Below, in pieces: positions 9,047 through 17,762 of a DNA stretch of 64,000 nucleotides. The notes beneath the pieces were generated by a model that made no database searches, had not been told where the DNA came from, and saw only the letters and a program-made list of their open reading frames with translations. The position numbers were made by a program, and so were the translations under genes. Every line of letters starts with the position of its first letter. Positions within the stretch are counted from its first letter, which is position 1. This stretch comes from Prevotella ihumii (GTDB lineage Bacteria > Bacteroidota > Bacteroidia > Bacteroidales > Bacteroidaceae). The stretch covers positions 2,605,107 through 2,669,106 of the forward strand of contig NZ_LT706987.1 in assembly GCF_900155655.1 (NCBI RefSeq), written 5' to 3'.

Positions 9047-9127
9047 CAAAGTTGAACTTTGAATGTGCCAAAGTTCAACTTTGACCCTACCAAACATATA
9101 TGTTTCACCCTTCCAAAGTTCAACTTT
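9047..9127. repeat. Palindrome-array element, partial copy 2
   Basis: Four units at strict 22-22.5 bp pitch: CAAAGTTGAACTTTG (9047-9061), CAAAGTTCAACTTTG (9069-9083), AAACATATATGTTT (9092-9105) and CAAAGTTCAACTTT (9114-9127). The bracketing boxes of the full element are not recognisable. This copy has three of the CAAAGTT type, unlike the others. Confidence 0.85.
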
Positions 9128-9741
9128 AAGCGCTTGTTTTTGGTTGAATGGTTTGATTAAATGTTCTTTATTTTACTTTAAACTGTAGTTGTTTATTGCA
9201 CAATATTTGTTTTTTCGTTGTAAATATTTAGAAATCAAGTAGATATAATTGCACGCTCAAAACGCTCGTATTTGCAAGCAAAGTGCACTTTGGTTCTAAA
9301 TATGAGAAATATGAGGTGGGTATTTAACACGATTTGTATTCATTAACTATTTATTCTAAATAATGGTATTGTCTTTTTGAATATTTATTATCGTTCGTCA
9401 ATTAGTGCTTGCTGCCCCCTCTTATTTGTTGTATTAGGTTCTAAAAATTAGTCTGTTCTACTATCTTTTTGATAGTATTCCTTTCCTATTGCTTATCTGT
9501 TTCAGCTCAAATTGTGTTTTTATAGCAATAAGTAGGTATTTTCTCTTATCAAAACGATTAAATACCAATTGTATAATAGATGTGCCTTGATTTTATAATT
9601 TGTTTACTTTTTAGCTTGTTTTTTCTATTTATTGTGTGTCTAAGTTGCCTTGCAGCTATCAAATTACCGATATGTCTTGTTTAGACACTGTCAATATTAC
9701 TTATTTATGATGACTTTTGTGTTTGTTTTTCATTAAAAATC

Positions 9742-9772
9742 TTTGCTTAATAATTAAAATATAGTAAATTTG
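9742..9772 (+). promoter_or_regulatory. Promoter of frdCAB
   Basis: TTTG at 9742-9745, 19-bp spacer, TAAATTTG at 9765-9772: a near-consensus Bacteroidota sigma-ABfr promoter. It implies an untranslated leader of about 137 nt before frdC. Confidence 0.8.
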
Positions 9773-9916
9773 CATCGCACTGTGGGCTATCAAAATACCA
9801 ACAAATGAGTATTTGAAAGTGAAAAATCACTAAAAGCGATATGCCTATTGCGGCTCTGTGAAATGCGCTCGGAAAATTAATTCTAACAGTTTAAATATTT
9901 AAAAAATCAAACATTT

Positions 9917-10603
9917 ATGTGGTTAATCAATTCTTCTATTGGTAGAAAAGTTGTGATGTCTGTTACAGGTATTGCGCTTATTCTATTCCTGACATTCCAC
10001 ATGTCGATGAATATTGTTGCTTTGTTCTCTGGCGAGGCATACAATATGATTTGTGAATTCTTAGGTGCCAACTGGTATGCAGTTGTAGCAACAGTGGGTC
10101 TCGGTGCGCTTACCGTAGCTCATATTGTTTATGCTTTCATTCTTACGGCACAGAATCGCAGAGCGCGTGGTAGTGAGCGTTACGCTGTAAACGGCTCAAG
10201 TCCTAAGGTGGAATGGGCATCTAAGAACATGCTTGTCTTGGGTATCATTATCCTTTTGGGTATGTTGCTCCACTTGTTCAATTTCTGGTACAATATGATG
10301 TTTGCCGAACTTATGCACATCGAGATGCAGTTTGCACCATCTGATGGTTTCTCTTACATCAAGGAAACATTTGCTAATCCTGTCTTTGTAGTGCTCTACA
10401 TTGTATGGCTTTGTGCTATCTGGTTCCACCTTTCACATGGTTTTTGGTCAGCAATGCAGACAGTTGGTGTGAATGGTAAGGTATGGTTTAACCGTTGGAA
10501 GATGATAGGTTTGGTTTACACCTCTCTTCTTATGTTAGGTTTCCTCGTTGTTGTACTCGCATTTGCATTTGGTTGCGCACCAAGCCTTTGTTGTGCAGCT
10601 TAA
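9917..10603 (+). CDS. frdC: Fumarate reductase/succinate dehydrogenase cytochrome b subunit
   Basis: 228 aa, mostly hydrophobic with about five membrane helices, matching the single-subunit diheme b558-type anchor (Bacillus/Wolinella type) that pairs with a flavoprotein and an iron-sulfur protein. Histidines suited as heme ligands occur in TFHMSMN (near residue 28), TVAHIVY, and FHLSHGFW near the C-terminal end. It anchors the enzyme and carries electrons between quinol/quinone and FrdB. It is first in a three-gene operon, 27 bp before frdA, behind a strong promoter. Confidence 0.94.
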   Translation: MWLINSSIGRKVVMSVTGIALILFLTFHMSMNIVALFSGEAYNMICEFLGANWYAVVATVGLGALTVAHIVYAFILTAQNRRARGSERYAVNGSSPKVEWASKNMLVLGIIILLGMLLHLFNFWYNMMFAELMHIEMQFAPSDGFSYIKETFANPVFVVLYIVWLCAIWFHLSHGFWSAMQTVGVNGKVWFNRWKMIGLVYTSLLMLGFLVVVLAFAFGCAPSLCCAA

Positions 10604-10630
10604 TTCATAATATTAGAAAGATACAAGATT

Positions 10631-12613
10631 ATGGCTAAAATATTAGATTCTAAAATTCCTGCAGGACCAGTAGCTGAGAAGTGGACTAACTATAAGGCAC
10701 ATCAGCGTTTGGTTAACCCAAAGAATAAATTGAAGCTCGATGTTATCGTTGTTGGTACAGGTTTGGCTGGTGCAAGTGCGGCAGCATCACTCGGCGAAAT
10801 GGGCTTCACTGTTTACAATTTCTGTATTCAGGACTCACCACGTCGTGCACACTCTATCGCTGCACAAGGTGGTATCAATGCTGCAAAGAACTATCAAAAC
10901 GATGGCGACTCTATCTATCGTTTGTTCTACGACACTGTAAAGGGTGGTGACTACCGTGCTCGCGAAGCAAATGTTTACCGCTTGGCTGAGGTGGCTAATG
11001 ACATCATCGACCAATGCGTGGCTCAAGGCGTTCCTTTCGCACGCGAATATGGTGGTATGTTGGCTAACCGTTCGTTCGGTGGTGCACAGGTATCACGTAC
11101 CTTTTATGCTAAGGGACAGACCGGTCAGCAGCTTTTGCTCGGTGCATACTCTGCCCTCAGTAAGCAGATAAATGATGGTCGTGTTAAGCTATATACACGC
11201 TACGAAATGGAAGACGTTGTTATCGTTGACGACCACGCTCGTGGTATCATTGCTAAGAACCTTATAACAGGTAAGCTCGAACGCTTCTCTGCTAACGCAG
11301 TAGTTATCGCTACTGGTGGTTATGGCAATGCTTACTTCCTTTCTACAAATGCTATGGGTTGTAACTGTACAGCAGCTGTTCAGTGCTATCGTAAGGGAGC
11401 TTACTTTGCTAACCCTGCTTACGTTCAAATTCACCCTACATGTATTCCTGTACACGGTGACAAGCAGTCAAAGCTCACATTGATGTCGGAATCATTGCGT
11501 AACGATGGTCGTATTTGGGTACCAAAGAACATCGAAGATGCTAAGGCTTTGCAGGCAGGAACTAAGAAAGGCTCTGACATTCCTGAGGAAGAACGCGACT
11601 ACTATTTGGAACGTCGTTACCCTGCATTTGGTAACCTCGTACCTCGTGACGTGGCTTCACGTGCTGCTAAGGAGCGTTGCGACCACGGATTCGGTGTAAA
11701 TAATACTGGTTTGGCTGTATTCCTCGACTTCTCTGAAAGTATCAACCGCCTCGGTATCGATGTTATTCGTCAGCGTTATGGCAACCTCTTTGATATGTAC
11801 GAAGAGATTACAGACGTTAATCCAGGCGAATTGGCAAAGGAAATCAATGGTGTTAAATATTACAATCCAATGATGATTTACCCAGCTATCCACTACACAA
11901 TGGGTGGAATTTGGGTAGACTACGAATTGCAGACCACTATCAAGGGTCTCTTCGCAATCGGTGAATGCAACTTCTCTGACCACGGTGCTAACCGCTTGGG
12001 TGCATCTGCATTGATGCAAGGTTTGGCTGATGGTTACTTCGTATTGCCTTACACCATTCAGAACTACTTGGCTGACCAAAGTCTTTGGGCAAAGGTTTCA
12101 ACCGACCACCCAGAGTTTGTTAAGGCAGAAAAGGGCGTTCAGGACGAAATCGACCGCTTGATGAACATTAAGGGTAAGCGCAGTGTTGACTCAATTCACA
12201 AGGAGTTTGGTCGCATTATGTGGGATTACGTTGGTATGGGACGTACTGCTGAGGGCTTGAAGACAGGTTTGGAAAAGATGAAGGAAATCCGTAAGGAGTT
12301 CGAAACCAACCTCTTTATTCCTGGAAGCAAGGAAGGTTTGAATGTTGAACTTGATAAGGCTATCCACCTCCGCGACTTTATTACGATGGGTCAGCTCGTA
12401 GCTTACGATGCACTATCTCGTAATGAGAGCTGTGGTGGTCACTTCCGTGAAGAGTACCAAACTGAAGAAGGCGAAGCTAAACGCGACGACGAAAACTTCT
12501 TCTACGTGGGTTGTTGGGAGTATCAGGGTAGCGATACTGTTGCACCTGAGCTTATCAAAGAGCTACTCGAATACGAGGCTATTAAGGTACAAACACGTAA
12601 CTACAAGAACTAA
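10631..12613 (+). CDS. frdA: Fumarate reductase/succinate dehydrogenase flavoprotein subunit
   Basis: 660 aa. Catalytic subunit that interconverts fumarate and succinate; in anaerobic Bacteroidota its main role is fumarate respiration. FAD-binding motif [12 protein letters not shown] (about residues 40-51), the histidine of [11 protein letters not shown] (His74) that carries covalent FAD in the family, and the substrate-site HPT motif in VQIHPTCIP are visible. Near the C-terminus, [17 protein letters not shown] binds FAD. Length fits the Bacillus/epsilon-type subunit. It lies between frdC and frdB with short spacers. Confidence 0.96.
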   Translation: MAKILDSKIPAGPVAEKWTNYKAHQRLVNPKNKLKLDVIVVGTGLAGASAAASLGEMGFTVYNFCIQDSPRRAHSIAAQGGINAAKNYQNDGDSIYRLFYDTVKGGDYRAREANVYRLAEVANDIIDQCVAQGVPFAREYGGMLANRSFGGAQVSRTFYAKGQTGQQLLLGAYSALSKQINDGRVKLYTRYEMEDVVIVDDHARGIIAKNLITGKLERFSANAVVIATGGYGNAYFLSTNAMGCNCTAAVQCYRKGAYFANPAYVQIHPTCIPVHGDKQSKLTLMSESLRNDGRIWVPKNIEDAKALQAGTKKGSDIPEEERDYYLERRYPAFGNLVPRDVASRAAKERCDHGFGVNNTGLAVFLDFSESINRLGIDVIRQRYGNLFDMYEEITDVNPGELAKEINGVKYYNPMMIYPAIHYTMGGIWVDYELQTTIKGLFAIGECNFSDHGANRLGASALMQGLADGYFVLPYTIQNYLADQSLWAKVSTDHPEFVKAEKGVQDEIDRLMNIKGKRSVDSIHKEFGRIMWDYVGMGRTAEGLKTGLEKMKEIRKEFETNLFIPGSKEGLNVELDKAIHLRDFITMGQLVAYDALSRNESCGGHFREEYQTEEGEAKRDDENFFYVGCWEYQGSDTVAPELIKELLEYEAIKVQTRNYKN

Positions 12614-12650
12614 TCAACAGGGTTACAAACATTAAAAAGTAAATTCGAAA

Positions 12651-13406
12651 ATGGAGAAAAATATAAGTTTCACACTTAAAGTTTGGCGTCAGAACGGTCC
12701 TACAGCTAAGGGTTATTTTGACACATTTGAGATGAAAGACATCCCTGGCGATACTTCTTTCCTTGAGATGTTGGATATTCTCAACGAGCAATTGATAGAA
12801 GACGGTAAAGAACCATTCGTGTTTGATCACGACTGTCGTGAAGGTATCTGCGGTATGTGTTCACTCTATATCAACGGTCACCCACACGGACCAGCAACAG
12901 GAGCTACTACTTGCCAGTTGTATATGCGCCGTTTCAACGATGGCGATGTAATTACAGTTGAGCCTTGGCGTTCTGCTGCCTTCCCTGTAATCAAGGATTG
13001 TATGGTAGACCGTGGATCGTTCGACAAGATTATTCAGGCTGGTGGTTACACAAGCATTCGTACAGGACAGCCACAAGATGCAAATGCTATCCTTATTCCT
13101 AAGGAAGATGCTGACGAAGCTATGGACTGTGCTACTTGTATCGGTTGTGGTGCGTGTGTTGCAGCTTGTAAGAACGGTTCGGCTATGTTGTTCCTTTCGT
13201 CTAAGGTAAGCCAGTTGGCACTCCTCCCACAAGGTAAGCCAGAGGCTGCTAAGCGTGCTAAGGCAATGATTATGAAGATGGAAGAGCTCGGCTTCGGTAA
13301 CTGTACCAACACTCGTGCGTGCGAAGCAGAATGTCCAAAGAACGAGTCTATTGCTAACATCGCTCGTTTGAACCGTGAGTTCATTAAAGCTAAGTTGGCT
13401 GACTAA
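12651..13406 (+). CDS. frdB: Fumarate reductase/succinate dehydrogenase iron-sulfur subunit
   Basis: 251 aa. Electron-transfer subunit linking FrdA flavin to FrdC hemes. The [2Fe-2S] cysteines are Cys62, Cys67, Cys70 and Cys88 (CREGICGMC and later TTC). The second domain carries [14 protein letters not shown] (Cys160, 163, 166, with Cys169 and 173 nearby) and [11 protein letters not shown] (Cys218, 224, 228) for the [4Fe-4S] and [3Fe-4S] clusters. It is last in the operon and followed by a strong terminator at 13462-13500. Confidence 0.96.
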   Translation: MEKNISFTLKVWRQNGPTAKGYFDTFEMKDIPGDTSFLEMLDILNEQLIEDGKEPFVFDHDCREGICGMCSLYINGHPHGPATGATTCQLYMRRFNDGDVITVEPWRSAAFPVIKDCMVDRGSFDKIIQAGGYTSIRTGQPQDANAILIPKEDADEAMDCATCIGCGACVAACKNGSAMLFLSSKVSQLALLPQGKPEAAKRAKAMIMKMEELGFGNCTNTRACEAECPKNESIANIARLNREFIKAKLAD

Positions 13407-13461
13407 TCGCCCGTAAAGATTGACAAAATGAGCCTCCCATAGGCTTATCTATACTTGTTTG

Positions 13462-13504
13462 AAGCCTCACAATGCGTAAATTGCGTATTGTGAGGCTTTT
13501 TTTT
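13462..13504 (+). terminator. Terminator of frdCAB
   Basis: 15-bp stem AAGCCTCACAATGCG (13462-13476) / CGTATTGTGAGGCTT (13484-13498) with a single G-T pair, followed by TTTTTT. Confidence 0.9.
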
Positions 13505-13587
13505 GTAACGTTACCCCCTATTGTTTATCCCGTTTAGATATACACCTAAATTCAGTGCTTATTTTAGGGCTAACCCTTTGTTTTTTT

Positions 13588-13817
13588 ATTGTTCTATTCT
13601 TTACCACTCTATCTTTCGAAACTAAGACATCTATCTTTGGCGTGCAAAACATATATGTTTGGCATTGTCAAAGTTCAACTTTGGGAGGGTAAAACATATA
13701 TGTTTGACCACCCCAAACATATATGTTTTGTAACGACTTTCTAATCGTTTGATTTTCAAAAGGTTATACGTTCTGTTTTTTGCTCTTTGCCTTTTGCGTG
13801 TATTGTTCTATTTTTCC
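13588..13817 (-). repeat. Palindrome-array element, full copy 3 (reverse orientation)
   Basis: In minus-strand order: box GGAAAAATAGAACAAT (13802-13817), palindromes AAACATATATGTTT at 13715-13728 and 13692-13705, CAAAGTTGAACTTTG at 13669-13683, AAACATATATGTTT at 13647-13660, a degenerate AAAGATAGATGTCTT unit at 13624-13638, and a second box ending at 13588. Box-to-box distance is 214 bp and pitch 22.5-23 bp. Confidence 0.9.
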
Positions 13818-13903
13818 TTTTCTCAAAAATACTGATGTTGCCCTTTTTAGTTGGTTTCTTGTTGCTTTTTCGTTTTTGTTTTGGGGTTTATAGCAATGCT
13901 TTT

Positions 13904-14299
13904 GAACCCAAATCGGCAGTTATACTTCTTCGAGATTTGCGCGCTTATTTTGAGCTATTTTTGGTTGTTTTTGAAGACGTTTAGCGAGCTAAACAACTGA
14001 AAAAACAAACGAAAAGAGCCAAAATAAGGTGCAAAGACGAAGAAAAGCATAACATCTAAACGCTTTAAGGCTGGTTCTATAAATTACCACCGCATATCGT
14101 CATTAAATTTTTATGAAATACGTTTTGTTATCTTTTGGCTTCTTTTTGAGGTCAAAATGTAAGTTCGTTCAGTCGTGTAGCTCGCTACACTCCTTCGCTC
14201 TCTTGCATTTTGATCTCAAAAATAAGCTCAAAATCTAACAAAGCTAATTTATAGAACCAGCCTTAAAAAACCTTTGCGGGCTACTGACCGATTTGGGTT
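13904..14299. mobile_element. Family A inverted-repeat element, interrupted by family B
   Basis: Bounded by AACCCAAATCGG (13904-13915) and CCGATTTGGGTT (14288-14299). Its interior from TTCTTCGAG to CTAAACGCTTTAA is nearly identical to the element at 22902-23134. A hairpin core GTTTAGC-GA-GCTAAAC lies at 13979-13994. A 194-bp family B element has inserted at the TTAA of CGCTTTAA. No transposase, so it would need one supplied in trans. Confidence 0.8.
14069..14262 (+). mobile_element. Family B MITE, 194 bp, with TTAA target duplication
   Basis: Terminal inverted repeats GGCTGGTTCTATAAATTA (14069 onward) and TAATTTATAGAACCAGCC (to 14262). TTAA is duplicated on both sides (14065-14068 and 14263-14266). 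The unoccupied version of this site is visible in the sister element at 22902-23134, which reads CGCTTTAAAAAG. The central hairpin GTGTAGC-TC-GCTACAC is at 14175-14190. A second copy of exactly the same length lies at 35401-35594. Confidence 0.9.
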
Positions 14300-14342
14300 G
14301 AATAGCCGAAACTATTAATAATCAACAAAAAAGATACTAATA

Positions 14343-14374
14343 TTTGGCACTTTTTCTTTAAATTATTAATTTTG
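14343..14374 (+). promoter_or_regulatory. Promoter of the acetyltransferase-like gene
   Basis: TTTG 14343-14346, 20-bp spacer, TAATTTTG 14367-14374. The start codon is 41 bp further on. Confidence 0.7.
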
Positions 14375-14415
14375 TACGTTTAAAGTAGAGTATTAAAATA
14401 GAAAATATACATATA

Positions 14416-15561
14416 ATGTCAGCAGTACATATACAAAAGGTAGAGGGAAAGAACGATTTAAAATCGTTTATCGAATTTCATTACGACCTCTATGAAAACA
14501 ATCCATACGATGTGCCAAAGTTTTACAGCGATGAGTGGAATGTACTCTCGAAAGATAAGAATGCGGCCTTTGAATTTTGCGAAGCCGAGTATTTTTTAGC
14601 CATCAAAGATGACAAGGTGGTGGGACGTGTGGCAGCCATTATTAATCATAAGGCTAATCAGAAATGGGAGCGCAAGGAAGTACGCTTTGGTTGGATCGAC
14701 TTTGTTGATGATATTGAGGTGTCTACTGCATTGCTCGATGCTGTGGCCAACTATGGCCGTTCAAAAGGTATGGAGCATATAGTTGGCCCTTTGGGCTTTA
14801 CGGATATGGATCCTGAGGGAATGCTAATAATGGGTTTCGACCGATTGAGCACCATTGCTACCAATTACAACTACGATTATTACCCTCAACATTTTGAGCA
14901 GATGGGTGGTTGGGAAAAGGATATAGACTATGTAGAATATATCATCAATGTGCCCGATGCTATTCCTCCAAAGCTTGCTAAGCTATCAGAAATGATACAA
15001 AAGCGATATAATCTGCACATCAAAAAGCTTACAAAGAAAGACATTTTTGAGGGAGGATATGGCAGAAAGATTTTCAAGCTTATCAACGATACGTACAAAG
15101 ACTTGTATGGCTTTTCTGAGCTTACTGATAAGCAGATAGACCAATACATTGCTCAATATTTCCCATTGGCTAATTTAGAGTTTATCACCGTTATAGAAGA
15201 TGGCAATAAAGACAACCAAATAGCGGGTATGGGTATCACTATACCATCATTAAGCCGTGCTTTGCAGAAGTGTCGCAAGGGACGCTTGTTGCCTTTTGGG
15301 TGGTGGCACGTATTGCGCGCTATCAAGTTTACTAAGACCGAAGGTGTCGACTTGTTGCTTTTAGGCTTCTTGCCCGAATATCGTAGCAAGGGGGCAAATG
15401 CGCTATTGTTTTACGATTTAATCCCAAGATATATTAAGCACGGCATTAAATGGGGTGAAAGCCAAGTAGAGATGGAGACCAATGAGGGGGTACAAAGTCA
15501 ATGGGAAATGTTTGATACGACCAATCATAAGCGTCGCAGATGCTATAAAAAAGCATTGTAA
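14416..15561 (+). CDS. GNAT-like acyltransferase family protein, function unknown
   Basis: 381 aa. Has the look of a double GNAT fold: an N-terminal segment with ...AIKDDKVVGRVAAIINHK (about residues 55-75), typical of the GNAT beta4-alpha3 region, and a C-terminal half with EVEM-like strands ending RRRCYKKAL. LLLLGFLPEYRSKGANALLFYDLI (about residues 312-335) resembles the acetyl-CoA loop region. Proteins of this length and type are widespread and uncharacterised in Bacteroidota. No signal peptide or membrane helix. It lies 58 bp before topoisomerase subunit B and could be co-transcribed with it. Substrate unknown. Confidence 0.7.
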   Translation: MSAVHIQKVEGKNDLKSFIEFHYDLYENNPYDVPKFYSDEWNVLSKDKNAAFEFCEAEYFLAIKDDKVVGRVAAIINHKANQKWERKEVRFGWIDFVDDIEVSTALLDAVANYGRSKGMEHIVGPLGFTDMDPEGMLIMGFDRLSTIATNYNYDYYPQHFEQMGGWEKDIDYVEYIINVPDAIPPKLAKLSEMIQKRYNLHIKKLTKKDIFEGGYGRKIFKLINDTYKDLYGFSELTDKQIDQYIAQYFPLANLEFITVIEDGNKDNQIAGMGITIPSLSRALQKCRKGRLLPFGWWHVLRAIKFTKTEGVDLLLLGFLPEYRSKGANALLFYDLIPRYIKHGIKWGESQVEMETNEGVQSQWEMFDTTNHKRRRCYKKAL

Positions 15562-15619
15562 CCATCATCTTGTTTGCTTGGAAGACGAGCAAGAAACATC
15601 GTAGAACTAAAACGTAAAT

Positions 15620-17575
15620 ATGGCGGAAGAGAACAAAGAATTAGTAGAATATACAGACGATAACATTCGACACTTGTCGGATATGGAGCACGTGCGTACA
15701 CGCCCAGGTATGTATATCGGGCGTTTGGGCGATGGCAATTTACCCGAAGACGGTATCTATGTGTTGCTCAAAGAGGTTTTAGACAACTCTATTGACGAGT
15801 TTAAGATGCAGGCAGGCACACGCATAGAGATTGATATTGACGACAATCTGCGTGTATCGGTGCGCGACTACGGACGTGGTATTCCCCAAGGCAAGCTCGT
15901 TGAGGCTGTATCGATGCTCAATACAGGTGGTAAATACGACTCTAAGGCTTTTAAAAAGAGTGTCGGACTGAATGGTGTGGGTGTGAAAGCGGTCAATGCG
16001 CTTAGTGCTCATTTCTCTGTAAAGAGCTATCGTGATGGTAAGGTACGTGCGCTTTCGTTCGAGAAAGGCGACCTCAAGAGCGATGAAACCCACAATACCG
16101 AAGACGAGAACGGTACGTTTGTATATTTTGAACCTGATAACACGTTGTTCAAAAATTATAGTTTCCATAGCGATATTGTGGAAACAATGCTCCGCAATTA
16201 CACTTACTTGAATACAGGACTTACCATTATGTACAATGGTAGACGCATTTTGAGTCGCCACGGATTGAAAGACTTACTTACCGACAATATGACCGTGGAC
16301 TCGCTTTATCCTATTGTGCATCTTAAAGGCGAGGACATTGAAATCGCATTCACCCATACCAACCAGTATGGAGAGGAATACTACTCTTTTGTGAATGGAC
16401 AGCACACCACGCAAGGCGGTACACATCAAAGCGCATTCAAAGAACATATAGCCAAGACTATCAAAGAGTTTTTTGGCAAATATGAGTATGGCGACATTCG
16501 TAATGGTATAGTTGCAGCCATTGCACTGAATGTGGAAGAACCTGTATTCGAGTCGCAAACCAAGATTAAGTTGGGGTCTACACAGATGGCACCTGAAGGC
16601 GATACCATCAATAAGTTTGTGGGCGACTTCATCAAGACCAATGTGGACAACTTCTTACATATCCACAAAGAAGACTTTACTGACATCTTAGAGACCAAAA
16701 TAAAGGAAACCGAACGCGAGCGAAAAGCAATGGCAGGCGTTACAAAGTTGGCGCGTGAACGTGCAAAGAAAGCCAATCTGCACAATAGAAAGCTACGCGA
16801 CTGCCGTATTCACTTCTGTGATGAGAAGAACGAGCGCAAGTCGGAGAGCTCAATCTTCATTACAGAGGGCGATTCTGCAAGCGGTAGCATTACCAAAAGT
16901 CGTGATGTGAACACACAGGCTGTATTCTCTTTGCGCGGAAAGCCTTTGAATTGCTACGGACTGACTAAAAAGGTGGTGTACGAAAACGAGGAGTTTAATC
17001 TCCTTCAAGCTGCTCTCGATATTGAAGAAGGTTTAGATACATTGCGCTATAACAAGGTAATTGTGGCTACCGATGCCGATGTTGATGGTATGCACATTCG
17101 ATTGTTGATTATCACCTTCTTCCTTCAGTTCTTCCCAGAGTTGATTAAAAAAGGACACGTGTACGTGTTGCAGACTCCATTGTTCCGTGTTCGCAATCGC
17201 CGTTCTAAAATTAAGAACAAGAAAGTGATAGCCGAACAAGATGCAAAAGTGACTAAAGGCGGCAAGAAAAGCGACTTTATAACCCTTTATTGTTACACCG
17301 AGGAAGAACGACAGAACGCCATTCGTGACCTTGGACCTGACCCTGAAATCACACGATTTAAAGGTTTGGGAGAGATTTCACCCGACGAATTTATCCATTT
17401 CATCGGTCCTGATATGCGCTTAGAGCAGGTTACACTCCATAAAAACGACCAAGTTCAGAAGCTCTTAGAGTATTATATGGGAAAGAATACAATGCAGCGA
17501 CAAAACTTCATCATCGATAATCTCGTTATAGAAGAGGACGTTCCGAAGGAAGAAGATGCAATGTTGGACGAATGA
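15620..17575 (+). CDS. parE: DNA topoisomerase IV subunit B-type ATPase (ParE/GyrB family)
   Basis: 651 aa. ATPase subunit of a type IIA topoisomerase. GHKL ATP-binding motifs: EVLDNSIDE (Asn about residue 53), RDYGRGIP and [18 protein letters not shown] domain: EGDSASGSI (about residue 416) and [10 protein letters not shown] (about 485). The C-terminus has [10 protein letters not shown], the family's PRFKGLGEM-type motif. Length suits Bacteroidota ParE; it lacks the long insertion of some GyrB proteins. Its A-subunit partner is not in the window. GyrB versus ParE cannot be settled beyond reasonable doubt from sequence alone. Confidence 0.9.
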   Translation: MAEENKELVEYTDDNIRHLSDMEHVRTRPGMYIGRLGDGNLPEDGIYVLLKEVLDNSIDEFKMQAGTRIEIDIDDNLRVSVRDYGRGIPQGKLVEAVSMLNTGGKYDSKAFKKSVGLNGVGVKAVNALSAHFSVKSYRDGKVRALSFEKGDLKSDETHNTEDENGTFVYFEPDNTLFKNYSFHSDIVETMLRNYTYLNTGLTIMYNGRRILSRHGLKDLLTDNMTVDSLYPIVHLKGEDIEIAFTHTNQYGEEYYSFVNGQHTTQGGTHQSAFKEHIAKTIKEFFGKYEYGDIRNGIVAAIALNVEEPVFESQTKIKLGSTQMAPEGDTINKFVGDFIKTNVDNFLHIHKEDFTDILETKIKETERERKAMAGVTKLARERAKKANLHNRKLRDCRIHFCDEKNERKSESSIFITEGDSASGSITKSRDVNTQAVFSLRGKPLNCYGLTKKVVYENEEFNLLQAALDIEEGLDTLRYNKVIVATDADVDGMHIRLLIITFFLQFFPELIKKGHVYVLQTPLFRVRNRRSKIKNKKVIAEQDAKVTKGGKKSDFITLYCYTEEERQNAIRDLGPDPEITRFKGLGEISPDEFIHFIGPDMRLEQVTLHKNDQVQKLLEYYMGKNTMQRQNFIIDNLVIEEDVPKEEDAMLDE

Positions 17576-17589
17576 GAATATACTTTTAA

Positions 17590-17720
17590 TTGATTGAAAT
17601 ACGCTGTTGGAACAACGGAAAGATGGCTGTTTAATAGACTAACTATGCTATTGGACAACGGAAAGATAGGGTATTTATTGATTAAATACGCTGTTGGAAC
17701 AACGGAAAGATGGCTGTTTA
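17590..17720 (+). repeat. Three tandem 43-44 bp repeats between parE and S41 protease
   Basis: Units share ACGCTGTTGGAACAACGG followed by AAAGATGGCTGTTTA. Unit 1 is at 17590-17633, a diverged unit 2 at 17643-17677, and unit 3 at 17678-17720. Units 1 and 3 are almost identical. Each contains the small hairpin GTTG-GAA-CAAC. Confidence 0.85.
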
Positions 17721-17762
17721 TCGATTAAAAGATAAGTTATAAGACAATTAAAGAAATACTAA

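Larger units (their letters stand above)
8750..9916. other. Intergenic region, 1167 bp, between divergent mnmG and frdC
   Basis: Very A/T-rich. Holds the mnmG -7 element, a palindrome array (9047-9127), the frd promoter (9742-9772) and a long frdC leader. The remainder (about 9130-9740) shows no open frame, hairpin family or RNA gene that I recognise. Confidence 0.6.
13407..14415. other. Intergenic region, 1009 bp, three nested or adjacent repeats
   Basis: Contains the frd terminator (13462-13504), a full palindrome-array element (13588-13817), a family A element (13904-14299) that itself contains a family B element (14069-14262), and the promoter of the next gene (14343-14374). No coding sequence seen. 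Confidence 0.75.

Noticed and set aside
13588..13817. CRISPR array
   Set aside because: Units are short perfect palindromes and the sequences between them are themselves conserved between copies, not unique spacers; no cas gene is present.
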